DNA of 64,000 nt, taken from positions 124,001 through 188,000 of the forward strand of contig JABVXV010000100.1 of assembly GCA_013365325.1 (NCBI GenBank), in the 5' to 3' direction. The stretch is from Dipetalonema caudispina. Lineage: Eukaryota; Nematoda; Chromadorea; Rhabditida; Onchocercidae. The notes beneath the pieces were generated by a model. That model searched no databases. It was not told the DNA's origin and worked only from the letters and a program-made list of their open reading frames with translations. Positions within the stretch are counted from its first letter, which is position 1, and every line of letters begins with the position of its first letter. The position numbers and the translations under genes were made by a program. Positions 38,384 through 51,325 of the stretch are shown here, piece by piece.

Positions 38384-41300
38384 CAAAATCATATCACACC
38401 ATAATTGTTGAATTATTTTACAATTTATATTATTGCAAAGTTTACGATTACAACCCTTTATACATTTAATAACTGTAAACTGGATATAATCATGCATAAC
38501 ATTTCCGTGTAAGTTGGTCACTTGTATTAGCTTTTTAATCAATCCAGCAAATTCACTTGGTCAATCGAATTTAGGCTTTTGCAATGTTTTTATTATCATT
38601 TAAGTTTGCATACCCCAATTTATTTTCATATTAAAAAGAGAAAAATGAATGAATCAAGAATATAATAACGTATGTTTTACTTGTTGATAGCTGAATGACG
38701 CGAATTGAGAATACGATTTCGCTCCTCTAAATATAATAGTTTCAGCTGATCTGAAAGATGATCTTAAACGGGAAAACATGCTATAATCATGTTGAATGAG
38801 AACACTTGCAGTTATAATTGATTGATCTGATTTCCCATTGCTTGTACACCGATAACAAAATTGGGTACAGTATCATCATACAAAATATGGAACATTTCAT
38901 ATTTCTACTGGTATTGAATATTTAACTTCATCAAATGGATAACATCTGAAATTGCTATCATAGTGATGGAAAATATCGGAAAGTAAGATACATAAGCTGA
39001 TTTCTAGAAAGTTTTTTTTTTCCGGAAATCTATAAGAATTAATATTGTACAATTTCTGAGAGATTGATGTTATAGCTAAGAAATCTGCCCAAGACTTGGG
39101 TTTTTCTGGCCATAAAAGCAAATGGAATTATTTTTCTGGATGGTCATTTTTCTTAAGTATCACATCCAGCGAAATTGGATATCAATTATTAAATAAGTTT
39201 TTTTTTTTTTTTTTAAAGAAAAGATACATTTGAAAAGCAAACCACAAAGAAATTTTTCCCATGCATGAAAAGTGTTAAATTTAAAGTGTGCCGGATTGAG
39301 ATTGTACATTTTACAGAAATTATTAATTAGTGACCGGACCAATATTTGTTCCTTCACTTTACCGTACTGTAATTGCATCTTTTTCAAATGTGTAAGTTCA
39401 TTGAAAATGGCTTCCTCATGTGCATAACATCGACCGATCCTCTTATCTGCAATTGTTTAATTTCACAAATATCAGTGCAAGAAAACATTTCAATTATTTA
39501 GCACTATCTATCACATGAATTCTTTGATAATAGCCGCCGTTAAAACACTTTTTTTTTTAATTTAGCCATTGCTAATTCAAACCTAAACGATCGAAGATAG
39601 AAATGAATCTCTTTGGCTTTGATTAAATTTCTAAAAATTTGTCAGCCAAATTTTTTGAGAATAAAAATAAAAATAATTTAGAATTATTTTTTAAAGGCTA
39701 TTTCTGTGATATCTTCAACATATCATTTTTAGTTATTTCGGAGAAATCCTTGAGAATTTTTTTCGAAAATGGAACATTTTAGTTGTCGTTTGAAAAAAAA
39801 TAATTTTTTCAATGACTAAAGAAAACAAGAATGAAAAACAAAAGTAATTTAAGGTGATACTTTTATTAAATCTCTGTTGCATTGTAATTTCGCCAAATTC
39901 AGTCCGATAAATATCAATTTCAAGTAAGCCAAGCGATTTCTCCAATTTCTTTTCAAATTCATCTTTATCGGTACTCTTTGAAACTTTCTGAGGACGATGT
40001 TTGTGATTATTGTGATTATTGTGATTATTCACAGCAGCAATTGATTGTTCTTAAATAAAATAAGAGCTATTATCATTTAACTTCCTTTGTTAATTAGTAG
40101 ATATCTGATTTAAAAATATCACTTGATTGGATGGATGATCAATTCTCTACTTTAGAAATATAATATTAACTTTAAACTAATATAAGTATTTAATCTTAAA
40201 CTTGTCATGATAATTTTTGTTCAGTATTTCCATGGTCTGATGCTGTAGCTTTTGTTAATTAGCAGTTTAATTTATTTCTTTCGAATGATTAAACCTTGGT
40301 AATCAAGATTACATGAGATAAATACATTCTTCAGAGCATGATATCATTTTTACCATACAGCTAAGCACATAATTTGTTACTTCGCAAGATTTATCTAAAT
40401 TATAACTTGCCTAATATTAATTTGATTAATTTAAAAAAATCATTGATTACTTGAAATTATATCAGAAATTAGTTGCTTGCCTGAATATGAAATATTAGTC
40501 ATCCCATAAATGCTGCAACTTTCTGGATTATCATTAACTTGCTCCTCATTAACATCATTATCATTGTCGCTCAGATTTTCATCAATTTTTATCACTCCTG
40601 CAAATTTTTTCTTCATCTTTTCTCCTCTCTTATTTTTTCCATACGAAAGTTCATTTTCCTTCAGTTGTTTCAATTGAAGACCATATCCATTTCTTTGTTT
40701 GTTTAAAATGTCCCTAAAAAACAATATATATAAATTTTTTTTTTAATTAAAAATATATAGAAAAACGTTTATTCTTCTTAAACAGGCTTTAATTTTCCTT
40801 CACAAGATATTTTTCATCAAATCGCCTATTTGTACTTATTTAACTTGGGTACGATCAAAATAATTGGAATTGACACTCTTATTAAATTTTAGTTAACAAT
40901 GCAGCTATTAATTTTCCAATATATGCAAATTTTTTGATCCTTCCATGATTGCTTACAATTACCAAATTTTGCATTTTTATCAATAAATTACGGATTTTAT
41001 GGCAATATTTCGGTTAGTATGCTCGTTTAGATTTTTTTTTTCTAAACTTTTATGCAAATTTACAGTGAATATAAGCTAACGAAGTGATAATAGCTATAAA
41101 TTAGCTGATTAATTGATGATTGTTTGTTAAGAAATTAATATTATTGTAGTATTAGTGTCACACACTCACCTTGATGATTTTCCTTTTTTTCTATTCTCGT
41201 CTTTAAAGTTTACGTCATCTTCCTCTGATGTCCAGTAATTGCTGCATGTCCAGTTATCGTCCTCAATTTGTCCCATTTCTTCGTTTTTGTAATAAACATT

Positions 41301-44300
41301 TTTCAAATTTCCAGAAATTTTCTGAATTTTCTTCTTTTAAGCATTAATTATTTGGTCATAAGAAATATTGTCAACAAGGTCAACATAATATCTCAACCAA
41401 TTTGTACCCAAATCAATCATTTAGGATCATCTGAAAATTATTTGCCAGTAATAAAAGACGACAATATTTTTCAAATTATCAACCTACTTGTGATCGTTTT
41501 TCAGTTAAATATCGTTCGAGATCTGCAGTACTTGTTGCTTTAGGTATAAGCTTTTGTACAGGTAAAATAGATTGAGAACTTTTTAGAACATTGGTATTGT
41601 CACGAGATTCAGGTCTCTAAAATAAATAATTGTCACGAGATTCAGGTCTCTAGAATAAATAATTGTAGATATTTGGAATAAATTTACAACACTTTTTCAG
41701 TATCAAATATAAATGTTTAACATTTAGTCACTAAGTAAATTAAACAAGTTGATTTGAAAGTTTAAAATATTTTTTTCAATTCTTGCAATTTTTATACTTC
41801 GCAATTGCTTTATGGAACTTTAAATGAAATCGAACATAAAAGCTTTTCTGTATTGACGTAACGATGAGATCAATACTGTTGAAAATGGTTGAGCATTTTA
41901 TTAAATCATGGATAAAAGAAGGTAACAACGTATTACTACAATTTATCATTTAAGGTCTCTCGATCTCAACCATCAAGAGTTCAACAATTGAAGTATTTTG
42001 GCCTAATTTGCTATTCATACATTCCGTATAGGATGTTGAATGCAGACCGAGGTGTTAGTAGCTGCAACTCGATAAATCTGCATTGCTGTTTGTGTTTCTT
42101 GACTTACACTTTCCATTCTATCAGTATTTTTGGTATCTGTTACTGTCACTTTTCCGGACGGGTTAGACTTTCGACTTCCATCCGGTGAGATACCGCCTCT
42201 CTGCTTCCCATCTCCTACTATAAATAAATGAAAATACTCAGTTTCTTTATGAAAAAGTGACGGTTACATGAAAATAATTTCAAAAAAAAGAAGAGTGACA
42301 CGACTTTCAGTATGACATGAAACCACTGTCGTAACATGCACGTTTTAGTTTTTAATTAAAAAGAATTTGCGATGAAATTTGACATATTGTGGATTTCAAG
42401 GATCGATTAAAAAATGTAGTTAATCTCAAAAATAAGTTTGCCTTCTAAGATTCGATGTTGCAGATATGATCTTGCTTGCTTTTTCGTTTCTTCAGGCAAT
42501 TCCTCAGCTAACTTAGCACCTTGTCGTAATCGTAAATATTCCACAACCAGTTCATGATTCTTTTGTATCGCCAGATCTAGTGGTGTCAAAAGTGTATCCT
42601 GAAAATGTTATTTCAAGCAGACTTTTAATAATTTCTGCTACTCTTATTTACCATATACAGCATCAATGGATTGATGGCAGCATTTCGGGTGCAAAGTAGA
42701 ATTGCCATTTCCATGTTTCCGGAAGCAGCAGCCAAGTGCAGTCCGGTACGGCCTTCATGATTTGATACATTTATTGATGATGGATGCGAAGCAAGCAAAT
42801 ATTCTACACAATCTAAAAAAGGCAAATCGTTGAAGGAACAATTTATAAATGGCACATATCGGTAGCATCAGGACAATATGATCAGTACCTTAAAATGATT
42901 GTTATATGAATGGCGGTGATGGAAATCAAATGAACATTCATAGATGGTAAACCTTTTGAAGAGACATCAATAAATCATTCCAAGTAATCCAATGTAACAT
43001 TTATGATGCTCATATTTTATAAATGAAAATTACAATAGTGACCTTTTGCACCGGCTTGAATAGCTTCATGTATAGGTAAATCGCCTCGCCGATTTTGAAT
43101 TTCACAACTTCCACCGAAATGTTTCAGTAATTTAAGCATTCTTAATTGACCTTTTGCTGCAGCACAATGAATTGAACACCGAAGATGGCGATCCTTAGAA
43201 AAAAGAACTTCGAAATTTTAAGTGTAATTAATTATGCATAAAAATCCGACATGTTCATTTATTATTTCTTAAGTGAGACTATTATCAATCAGTATCGATG
43301 TATCATTCATACCTGATGATTTACTTCAGCTCCATTAAGTAGTAGTAATCGTGCACATTCATAATGTCCCAGTGTTACAGCATAAAATAGTGCTGTATCA
43401 CCATTCCGGTCTACCGAATTAACAATAGACGGATCCAGAGTATTGATGAGATATTCGATAATGTGTGCATGGCCATGACTTGCAGCACAATGTATGGTAC
43501 CCAGTTGATCTCTATCGACAGCATATATATCGCCACCAGTTTGTGACAGGATATTCATTATTTCCAGATTTCCTGAATGATGATCATGCTTACATTGTAG
43601 TAAAATTAAATTGCATGGAAAAAATAAAAAAAAAATTAGAAATTTTTTCTTTCTTCTTCAAATTTAAACTTTTTTCTCCTTTTTTTGGATTAGCAAAAAA
43701 AAAAAACTAAATTTACCATAAGTTGCAGCCCATAATATTGGTGTCCTACCATCGATATCTCGGGCATTAACCTTAGCGCCATATTTCAACAAAATATGCA
43801 AAATTGCTTCACAACGTTCCAACGAAATATCATCTGCAGCTGCTGCATAATGCACTGCTTGTGCACCCTATAATTTATTTCAATTTAGTAATTGAAAAAG
43901 AAAAACTTTAATGTTTCCTTTTTTCGTTTTTTTTTCTTCAAATAAATTTTGCTTGACAAATAAAGCAAACAACATAAGCTTTAACGAAATGCTCTAAATT
44001 TAATCATTTTTTTTAAATGTACACTTATTTGTTTAGCAATTAAACTTTTCCATCAATCCTAATTGTTTTTATTGCCAATGAAATGAAATGGACGAAAAAC
44101 GATCAAATAGCGATGAAATGGAATTGAATTATTTAAATACCAAGATTTGTTAGCGAAACTAAACTGCCAGATTAAATGAATCTAAAATGATAGATTCAAC
44201 TGGAAGATTAAATGAAATGATTCAAATTATCAACACAACAGAATAGCTAAAAGAGAAAATTGAAGAGAAATTTAATGGCATGCCTGATTATCGATACAAT

Positions 44301-45642
44301 CAACTTTAGCACCGTTATCCAACAATGTTACCAATGCTTCCAGCTAAAATCTTATTTGTTTTATTACTAATTAACCAATGAAATTTATTTTATTGTTGCA
44401 TCGATAAGAGCATCACTAATAATTGTTAAATAAAGCATATTCCAAAGATCGATCTTATTGCTAAATAAACTTTATGCTTAAAAGTGATAATCTTAACAAC
44501 AATATTTCCATAATAAATTCCCAATCAATGTTAGTACGGTAAAAAAAAAGACATTTTGTGGAATATTTTAAGGCAAAAATTTCACATTACTCATTAAACT
44601 TTAAAATTAATTTAGTCAAGCAAACCTGTCCGCAAGCAACAGCCCAATGTACAGCGGAATGCTTATCTTTATCGATGTGATTAATTTGAATGTCATTTTC
44701 TATCATTAATTTTATCGCTGGTACATTCCCACTCATTGATGCTATCAGTAATGGCGTATAACTGTAATTAATGTAGTAGGATAAAATTATACTGTTTTAA
44801 GGAAGAAAATAAAAAATATTCTACAATGATAAAATTATAAGCAAACATAAGACAGATGGAAATAGGATTCTGGTTGAAATGAATATTATAAGGAATGCAA
44901 CGGTATTACTGTATTACAAGATTGATTATCTATTGCATTATCAGATATACATAGTGGTACTTTAAAGACAAATTTCAGTACTGGTTAAATTTTATTTCTA
45001 ATTAGCATACGCATAGAAGTAACAAATTAGGTTGAAGTACCCATTCTGATCTTGGCAATGAACCAATGAATGATCCATCTCGAGAATCCGTTTAAATGTT
45101 TCGGGATCGGCTGTTTCTGCTGCATAATGTAATGCTACTCGGTCTTCACTGTCTCGGTAAAACACTTCATTCTAAAAATGCAAGAACGGATATGTCACTA
45201 TGTTTAAACAAATAAATTTCATTTTTGGTTTAAAAACAAAAAAAAGTACATTGTCATTTCTCTTAGAACTTCCGCTTAAAATAGTCCCGAAATTTGGATA
45301 CTTTAAGCATTTGTTTAAAAATGTAGGATATACTTTAGCTGAAGAGGTAAAAAAACGATTAGATATATGCATTAGAAAAATTGAAAAACGGAAAATAAGA
45401 GCCGAAATTTCTCTTTTTCAATTTATTCCTCTATGTTTTAATGCAAACAAATTAATGAAATTATTAAGGGCTAATGTGCTGATTACTTGTTTTTAGGTTG
45501 TACTCAAAGTATCACTTAATATTTTTCAATTTCGTACTGATTATGCATAAGGATTCAAAATAAATTAACTTACAGGAAATAAGTCAAGAATTCTAGCCGT
45601 AGCAATCATATCTGACTCATTTAAAGCGCGTATAAGAGACAT
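38183..45642 (-). CDS. inversin/MLT-4-like ankyrin-repeat protein with long C-terminal region
   Basis: Exons: 45642-45574, 45171-45041, 44761-44626, 44343-44284, 43867-43717, 43572-43313, 43193-43043, 42812-42652, 42598-42442, 42217-42108, 41616-41488, 41321-41170, 40713-40451, 40049-39861, 39446-39243, 39105-38850, 38750-38681, 38348-38183; about 937 aa if one extra base near 38899 is ignored. Residues about 30-405 form roughly ten ankyrin repeats (VALHYAAETADPE, YTPLLIASMSGN, TPILWAATYGN, TALFYAVTLGH, TGLHLAAASGN, TPLDLAIQKNH), followed by a charged segment, the layout of inversin. Worm MLT-4, the inversin relative, works with NEKL-2 in apical trafficking and molting. The C-terminal part has an NNH repeat and LVRSLINNFCKMYNLNP; I do not recognise a domain there. 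Two introns use GC donors (after 44284 and 42442). Without the 42442 splice, exon 9 reads on to a TAA at 42407. The join 41488-41321 is phase 0 and open, but the second half may be a separate cistron starting at ATG 41276. Confidence 0.75.
38353..38380 (-). repeat. A28 homopolymer forming the T-tract of a 3' splice site
   Basis: On the minus strand a run of 28 T is followed directly by GCAG and the last exon of the ankyrin gene. The length is likely variable or mis-assembled. Confidence 0.8.
41596..41661 (-). repeat. 33-bp tandem duplication covering a 3' splice site
   Basis: Two copies (41596-41628 and 41629-41661) differ by one base. Each carries TTTTAG or TTCTAG followed by AGACCTGAATCTCG on the minus strand. 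The inner copy is the acceptor used for the exon at 41616; the outer copy would add eleven codons ending in TAG. Confidence 0.85.
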
Positions 45643-45698
45643 ATCGAATGATAAATTTAGAAAACTTGAGATTTTTCCATAAAATTTTTGATGTATTC

Positions 45699-45700
45699 CT
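45699..45700 (-). promoter_or_regulatory. probable trans-splice acceptor of the ankyrin gene
   Basis: GAAGTTTCAG about 57 bases upstream of the ATG at 45642. Confidence 0.4.
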
Positions 45701-47394
45701 GAAACTTCGACAAACCTAAGCATAAATAAAGTTGCCTTATGAACTTTTCGACAGAGCGATTTAATCTATGCAATATCGAATTCGAAAAATTAAAATATTT
45801 TTGGTTAAAAACGAAAGTAAAGATTTTTTAACTTATGAATTAATTAGGCTTAAGTATGAATTTGAAATGCTTTTTAGCTATTTATGGAAATATTTGATAA
45901 GAAATTCGAACATTCGCTGTATCTATCGAAGCAAAGTGGAAATAATAGAAAGGCATAATAAATGATTAGAAATTTAAAAGTTCGTTATTTTAGAATTCGG
46001 TTGATTTCGATTTTTTTATTCAAATAAAATTGATTGATTGTCAGACAGAAACATCTTTAGAAACATCTTTAGATGGAAGAACTTGCTATGTAAATTTAAA
46101 TCTTTTATTTTTTAAAACAATCATTAGTGGTATTGAGGATGGCTCAAATTTTTGATGGAACTTCTAGTTAATCTTGATATGATTAGAATACTTTTAAACT
46201 AAAATTGAAAATATGAATAAAGCAATAATTGCTATAAATTTTCACATTTTTCATGTTATTACTTAAAATTAGAAAAGAAATTTTTAATTTTACGATCGGA
46301 ATTCTAACGCTCTCAATTTAGTTTTTCATTGTGAATAATCGTTTTTTTAAAACATATTTTGAATTCCTAAAGCTTAAACAAAATTCTAACTTTAAAATTT
46401 TGCAATAAACTCTAAAAATAAGCATTATTTCCACCTCTAATAATTATGCATAAAAACTTCTTTCTATTTTACACTTACAATATTATCTCTAATAATATTT
46501 ATAACTAACTATATTAAATTATAAAATTTGGTAGAAAATTTAGTTAGCAATGATAATTTTCTTTTTTCTTTTTTTAAATGATTAACGATAAAAATAAAAG
46601 ATGAAATTTGAATAGGCAATACTATGCAAGTGCTGTATGCGTTACATTACGCTGCGTAGCGTTGGGTTGCATTGCGTTGCTATGGAGCTTTTCAATGATT
46701 GCCGTTGATGCATGTCACACTAAATTATGAAAGCATTTTCGGAAATTTGAATCATTCTGCTGAATAATTTCATTTACGTGATAAGAATTCCTGACTAAAC
46801 GCTTTTTAGCAAATTATCTTTTCATGTTAGCTAACCTGAAAAAATTTGCTAGCATGATTTCCTCTCATTACATTTTCATCTTTACCAAAAACATTTTCTT
46901 TTTTTTTATTTTTTTATTTTTTATTTTTGAAAAACATTTTCAACTACTTTAATAACTTCTCCTAAATGCTTATTTCATTTTTTCCTTCTATCACATAAAA
47001 TGATCTGAAGTTAAACTGCATCGAAAAAGTTCACATACGACGATACAGTTTCAAAAATGATACCGTAAACGCACAACACAAAAAGCAGTTATTACTGACA
47101 AACGCTATGCAAAACATTTTTAAATAATAATTCCAATCAGTTGTTGGTTAATAATCAATACTACTGTATCATTAACTCACTTCTAATTTATGAAAATATT
47201 CACTTTCTCATTTAAACAGTATTTGCACGCTGAGATTCCACAAATGTAACAAAATTTTAAAATTAAATTTTATTCCAAACAAAACAATTAAAGAAAATTT
47301 TTAGTGAAATGTTTTATAACTCCATTTTATTTAATTAACATTGAAATCTTTTGAAAAAAAGTAGCTTTTTTCTATTATCTCACATTTATAATAT
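45701..47394. other. intergenic region between ankyrin gene and MSP gene
   Basis: About 1.7 kb upstream of the ankyrin gene, which is transcribed in the same direction as the MSP gene. It contains the pentamer cluster, a 13-bp direct duplication (GAAACATCTTTA at 46050) and T-rich runs. No gene is seen. Confidence 0.6.
46630..46681 (+). repeat. GC-rich degenerate GCGTT/GTTGC pentamer cluster
   Basis: About 50 bases built from GCGTT, GTTGC and TACGC-like words (for example GTAGCGTTGGGTTGCATTGC) inside DNA that is otherwise about 75% AT. Confidence 0.6.
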
Positions 47395-47400
47395 TTTATT
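47395..47400 (-). promoter_or_regulatory. poly(A) signal of the MSP-domain gene
   Basis: AATAAA on the minus strand 35 bases after the TAG at 47435. Confidence 0.65.
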
Positions 47401-47434
47401 AACATTTATGGTACAGAAGTTACCACATTCATAA

Positions 47435-50400
47435 CTATTTGATTTGAAAGGGTATTGTTTTGACCATTTTGATAATATTATTGTTATTTCCCATAGTATC
47501 CGCAAAAAGTACGCGTGGATCGTCGTCGGTTTTTTCCGCCTATTAAATGAAATAATGCGCTGTATGATTCAAAATCATTAAAGTAAATTTTCCCAAAAGA
47601 AGAAAAAGTTACCCAAAATTTTGGGCAAAAAGTTAGACGTATGCAAATTCTTGATGCTATAATTTTTTCGTCTCAGTGCAACGAAAAAATTATACCATTA
47701 AATTAAGGCGTTGAAACTGTTTGTTTGTTAATTCTTATGCTAAGTTTGGCTGACATTTCAATCCTAATTTCTGACAATTCAACACTTACATTAGTTGTTT
47801 CTCGGATAAATAGCAATGTTAGACAATTTTACTATAAAATTAATTCAAAGTTGATCATTACGGACTTTCGATATAATAAACATTTAAATCTTCAAATTAA
47901 CTGCATTTCGTTAAACAACTTACTATCAAGACCTAATATGTTTTTTTTTTTTTTTTTTTCGAAGATTCCAAAAGCAACTAATTAAAAGATTTGAAAGCTT
48001 AGCAATATTTTTATTTTGAATTTAATTAAATAATTATACCAAAGTAGTTAAGAAAAGAATGTGATCAACGGTTGCAATACCATCATTTCGATTAACATCA
48101 AAAACAACAGAACTTTTCGGTTCAACGAATGTAAATACCGGTTTTATTCTGTACAAATCGTTGTCTGTACATTTCGCCTAAATAATAAAGTTCAACAACA
48201 AATAACTTTAGCAATCGATATGAGTGCTAAACAGATTTTGCACTTAATTTATAATATGTTCATTTGGTGCAATTTGAAATGCATGAGTGCACATGCATTA
48301 TTTGCATTATAATCTTGTTTTCATGCATAAAATATTAGCTACATAAGATATTATAGCTTTATTTCTTTTAGTGCTAAAAATATTTCAGTCTAATACTTTT
48401 GACAATAACAAGCATTCTACCACAACCTCTGACCTTCACCATAGTAAACATCTTCTAGTGTTAGGTATTTAAAATTTTCACTTTATTTTTCAACCACGAA
48501 ATGTAAGCAACATTGCTATTTATAATTAATTTTTAAATCAGTTATAGCGAACAATTGATATGACTTTGCATATTACAGTGGGCTAATGCGCATTTCTTAG
48601 TGGAATGATTTTTTTAAAAAAAATAAAAAAATAAAATCCATACTAAAATTAGTGGGAAATTCTCGATGCTATTTGTTATAAACAAAGGAATTCCGGGTAC
48701 TATTTGTTATAAAAGTATCTACCGAAATATAATCTATTGATCAAACATTCAATCAATTTGCATAAATTCTATTTAAAAAAAAAAGGAAACTAATTGGCAT
48801 TTCTGATAACCTTTATGGCAAAACGATTCTCAGTTGGATTTTGTATTTTTACTTGTTGTACGGTATTTATCAATTTCCATTTAAGTTGACTTGGGAATAT
48901 AATAATATCATTTACTATTAATGCACTGATTTCTTGTTCAATATCATTTCTATCACCAGCAATTGGCTGTTTCATATGTTCTGAAATTTTTGTAGTAGTA
49001 AAATTTTTCAATTGATTTTGAAATGTCTAAATTCAAAAAAAAGAAGGATTCGAAAAACTTTTTTAAATGTGATATTTTAAACAGTTCTCTTTTGTTACGC
49101 ATATTGCATAACGAAGATTAAAATTGATGAATGAATAAAATTTAAAAGAATTTTGATAGTTGTAACAGTTTGCTAATGAACTTATTTGTTTTTATATTCC
49201 CTTAATCACAAATAGCTATGTAGAAAAAAAAACTACTTATAGAGCAAATATCATACCTTCAAGATGAGAGAAATTCGACTTTTCATTTCTCGTCTCTTGT
49301 AAATCATTTTTCTAAATTAAATTATTATAAAAATTATTGCATCAATTTGTTTAGTTACATTAATCGGTGAGAAAAGACCTCTTATAACCACCATGTATTA
49401 GACTAAAAGGTTAAAAGTTTACACTATTTTTGAATTGTTGCTCATAACAATAGTTGACAACTAGATATCATATCAATTATCAATTAAGCCTTAATAAATT
49501 GAAACTGATATACTAATCTAACAGACATATTTTACTTTAATGAACGCTTCTTACTTAATTTACAAATCAAATTTTGATAGAGAAAATTTATTGCAAAAAG
49601 TAGACTCATTTGGAGAATTTTTATCAGTAAATTTGATATATCGGTAAAAACAAAGCAAAAAAGCAGAAAAATGAAAGAAACGATACGATACCTTCGATAA
49701 CAGATGATCATTTTCATTTGCAAATGATACATCGGATGAAATAAATTGTTGCAATAGCGACGTCGGTATATCGTTTAACAATTCCGGCATGTCTTTAATC
49801 CGTATATTCTGTTGCTCTGCTTCTTCCTTCTTCATCTGAACCGGAAATAATACAGCTATTGGAAGTAACTTTGCAATTTATCGATTAAATTGTTAAATTA
49901 AGAGCAATTATTGCGATTATTTGAATCAAAACGATAAATGGAATAATTTTTTATCGCATTTTTGAAATTGAATGAAAAAAAATGAATTAGTAAGCAGTTA
50001 TTTGATTAGCATTTTAATTAAACATTTCGGAAATAAATACAACATAGTTACCAAATAGATGGATAGATGGTTAAATGGAATAATTTCACTATTAGTATTT
50101 AGTTCGTTTTTTTAAGGAAGCTTATGAATGTATTATTTTTGTCGTACGTTTTTCCATGCTTGCTTATCCGATAATTTCTGGATCATTTCCTGTGATTGTA
50201 TATCCGGTATTTCCGGTATTACATTAACTATTTCATTCTTTTTGCATATTTCATTGCCAATAACATTATTATCGCTGATACTCTTCTCATAATTGCCATT
50301 TGATATATCAGAAGTGATTGATGGAACAACTGATAATGTTTCATCATTTCTGGAAAGAGATGTATCCACATCTGTTCTTTCAGCTTTCTCTGTACCAATC

Positions 50401-50688
50401 TGAAATTTACATTTTTACTTTCCATTAACTGCTAGGATAATTTAGGTTTACTTTTCATTTATTTTTAAAATTAAATTTAGACTTATTTTTCATAATAATT
50501 TAGGAAAGACGATGAACTCATAAATGGTTGCAGATATTGTAAATGAATATAAATGGTACTAAATATTTTAAAAGCTAAAAAAAACAAACCGATGGGAAAA
50601 TTTTTAATTGTCTCTTGCATGAACAAATAATTGAAATAGCAATTAACGGTGGCGATACAACGACCATAAATATGCTACCAGCACCCAT
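47435..50688 (-). CDS. MSP-domain protein with N-terminal membrane anchor
   Basis: Seven exons in phase: 50688-50590, 50399-50148, 49835-49692, 49311-49257, 48980-48811, 48177-48040, 47539-47435; 963 nt, 320 aa. Residues 1-25 (MGAGSIFMVVVSPPLIAISI) are hydrophobic and followed by CSCKRQ, so they form a membrane anchor. Residues 30-215 are acidic and probably disordered (IPEIPDIQSQEMIQKLSDKQ, KNMKKEEAEQQ). Residues about 205-310 match the major sperm protein fold: VKIQNPTENRFAIKAKCTDN, DLYRIKPVFTFVEP, DHILFLT, DDDPRVLFAD. MSP/VAP domains bind FFAT-type peptides or polymerise. VAPs carry the anchor at the C terminus; here it is at the N terminus. An alternative acceptor at 49026 would join only if the 49257 donor frame changed. 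The symbol is unknown to me. Confidence 0.82.
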
Positions 50689-51084
50689 CAGCACAGGTAC
50701 TTAAAATAACCTAAACAACCTCCTACAATTACTTTTACATGCTAATACTTCATTTGTCCACCTGTAATTTGCAAATGAACAATTTATCATTCAAATTTAA
50801 AAACAAATATAAAGTTTTACAAACAAATATAAAAAATAGCAAGAGAAGATGAAAAATTAGGAAAGGATTGAAGATTTCTTTTAAGCAAGTGTTTAAGCTG
50901 TTAGACTAATTCTTAATTTTAGCTACAATTTTATTATCGAGAATATTGGCTTCATCCAAAAGTATAAGAATGTTTTAAGGGCTTAAAACTAATATCAAAA
51001 TCTTAATTACTTAATTACTTTTGTTCTTCAAATTACTTTTTATCAATTCAGCAGCAAGATTTTTGTTTGTGTTTTACTTATGCA

Positions 51085-51325
51085 ATCAGAAATTAGTAAT
51101 ATCAGATCTACCGATAGAAATGTTGGTGATTTAAGGAAACTTTGACCAGGCCAAATAATCAAATCTTGTAATTGTGAAACACTTGCAGGGTGATTTAATT
51201 GCTCAGCACAATAAACATCGGTTGGATTTTTTTAGCCGGCTGCCTAGTTTATCTCGGTCCGTACTTCTCTAATGATGGGTAAAATATTTCTGATATCAGT
51301 TTGAGATGGAGTAATTCTCGTCCAA
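51085..51325 (-). mobile_element. decayed BEL/Pao-like LTR retrotransposon pol fragment
   Basis: On the minus strand one frame reads TPSQTDIRNILPIIREVRTE, two stop codons, then NPTDVYCAEQLNHP and LIIWPGQSFLKSP. This resembles the BEL/Pao pol segment with NPADxxSRG followed by a WxGPxWL motif, just before integrase. At least two in-frame stops and no LTRs show that it is a relic. No flanking reverse transcriptase was recognised. Confidence 0.55.

Noticed and set aside
45200..45496. 98-codon plus-strand ORF inside intron 1 of the ankyrin gene
   Set aside because: K/F/L-rich, no neighbouring exons or recognisable motif; expected by chance in AT-rich DNA of this size.
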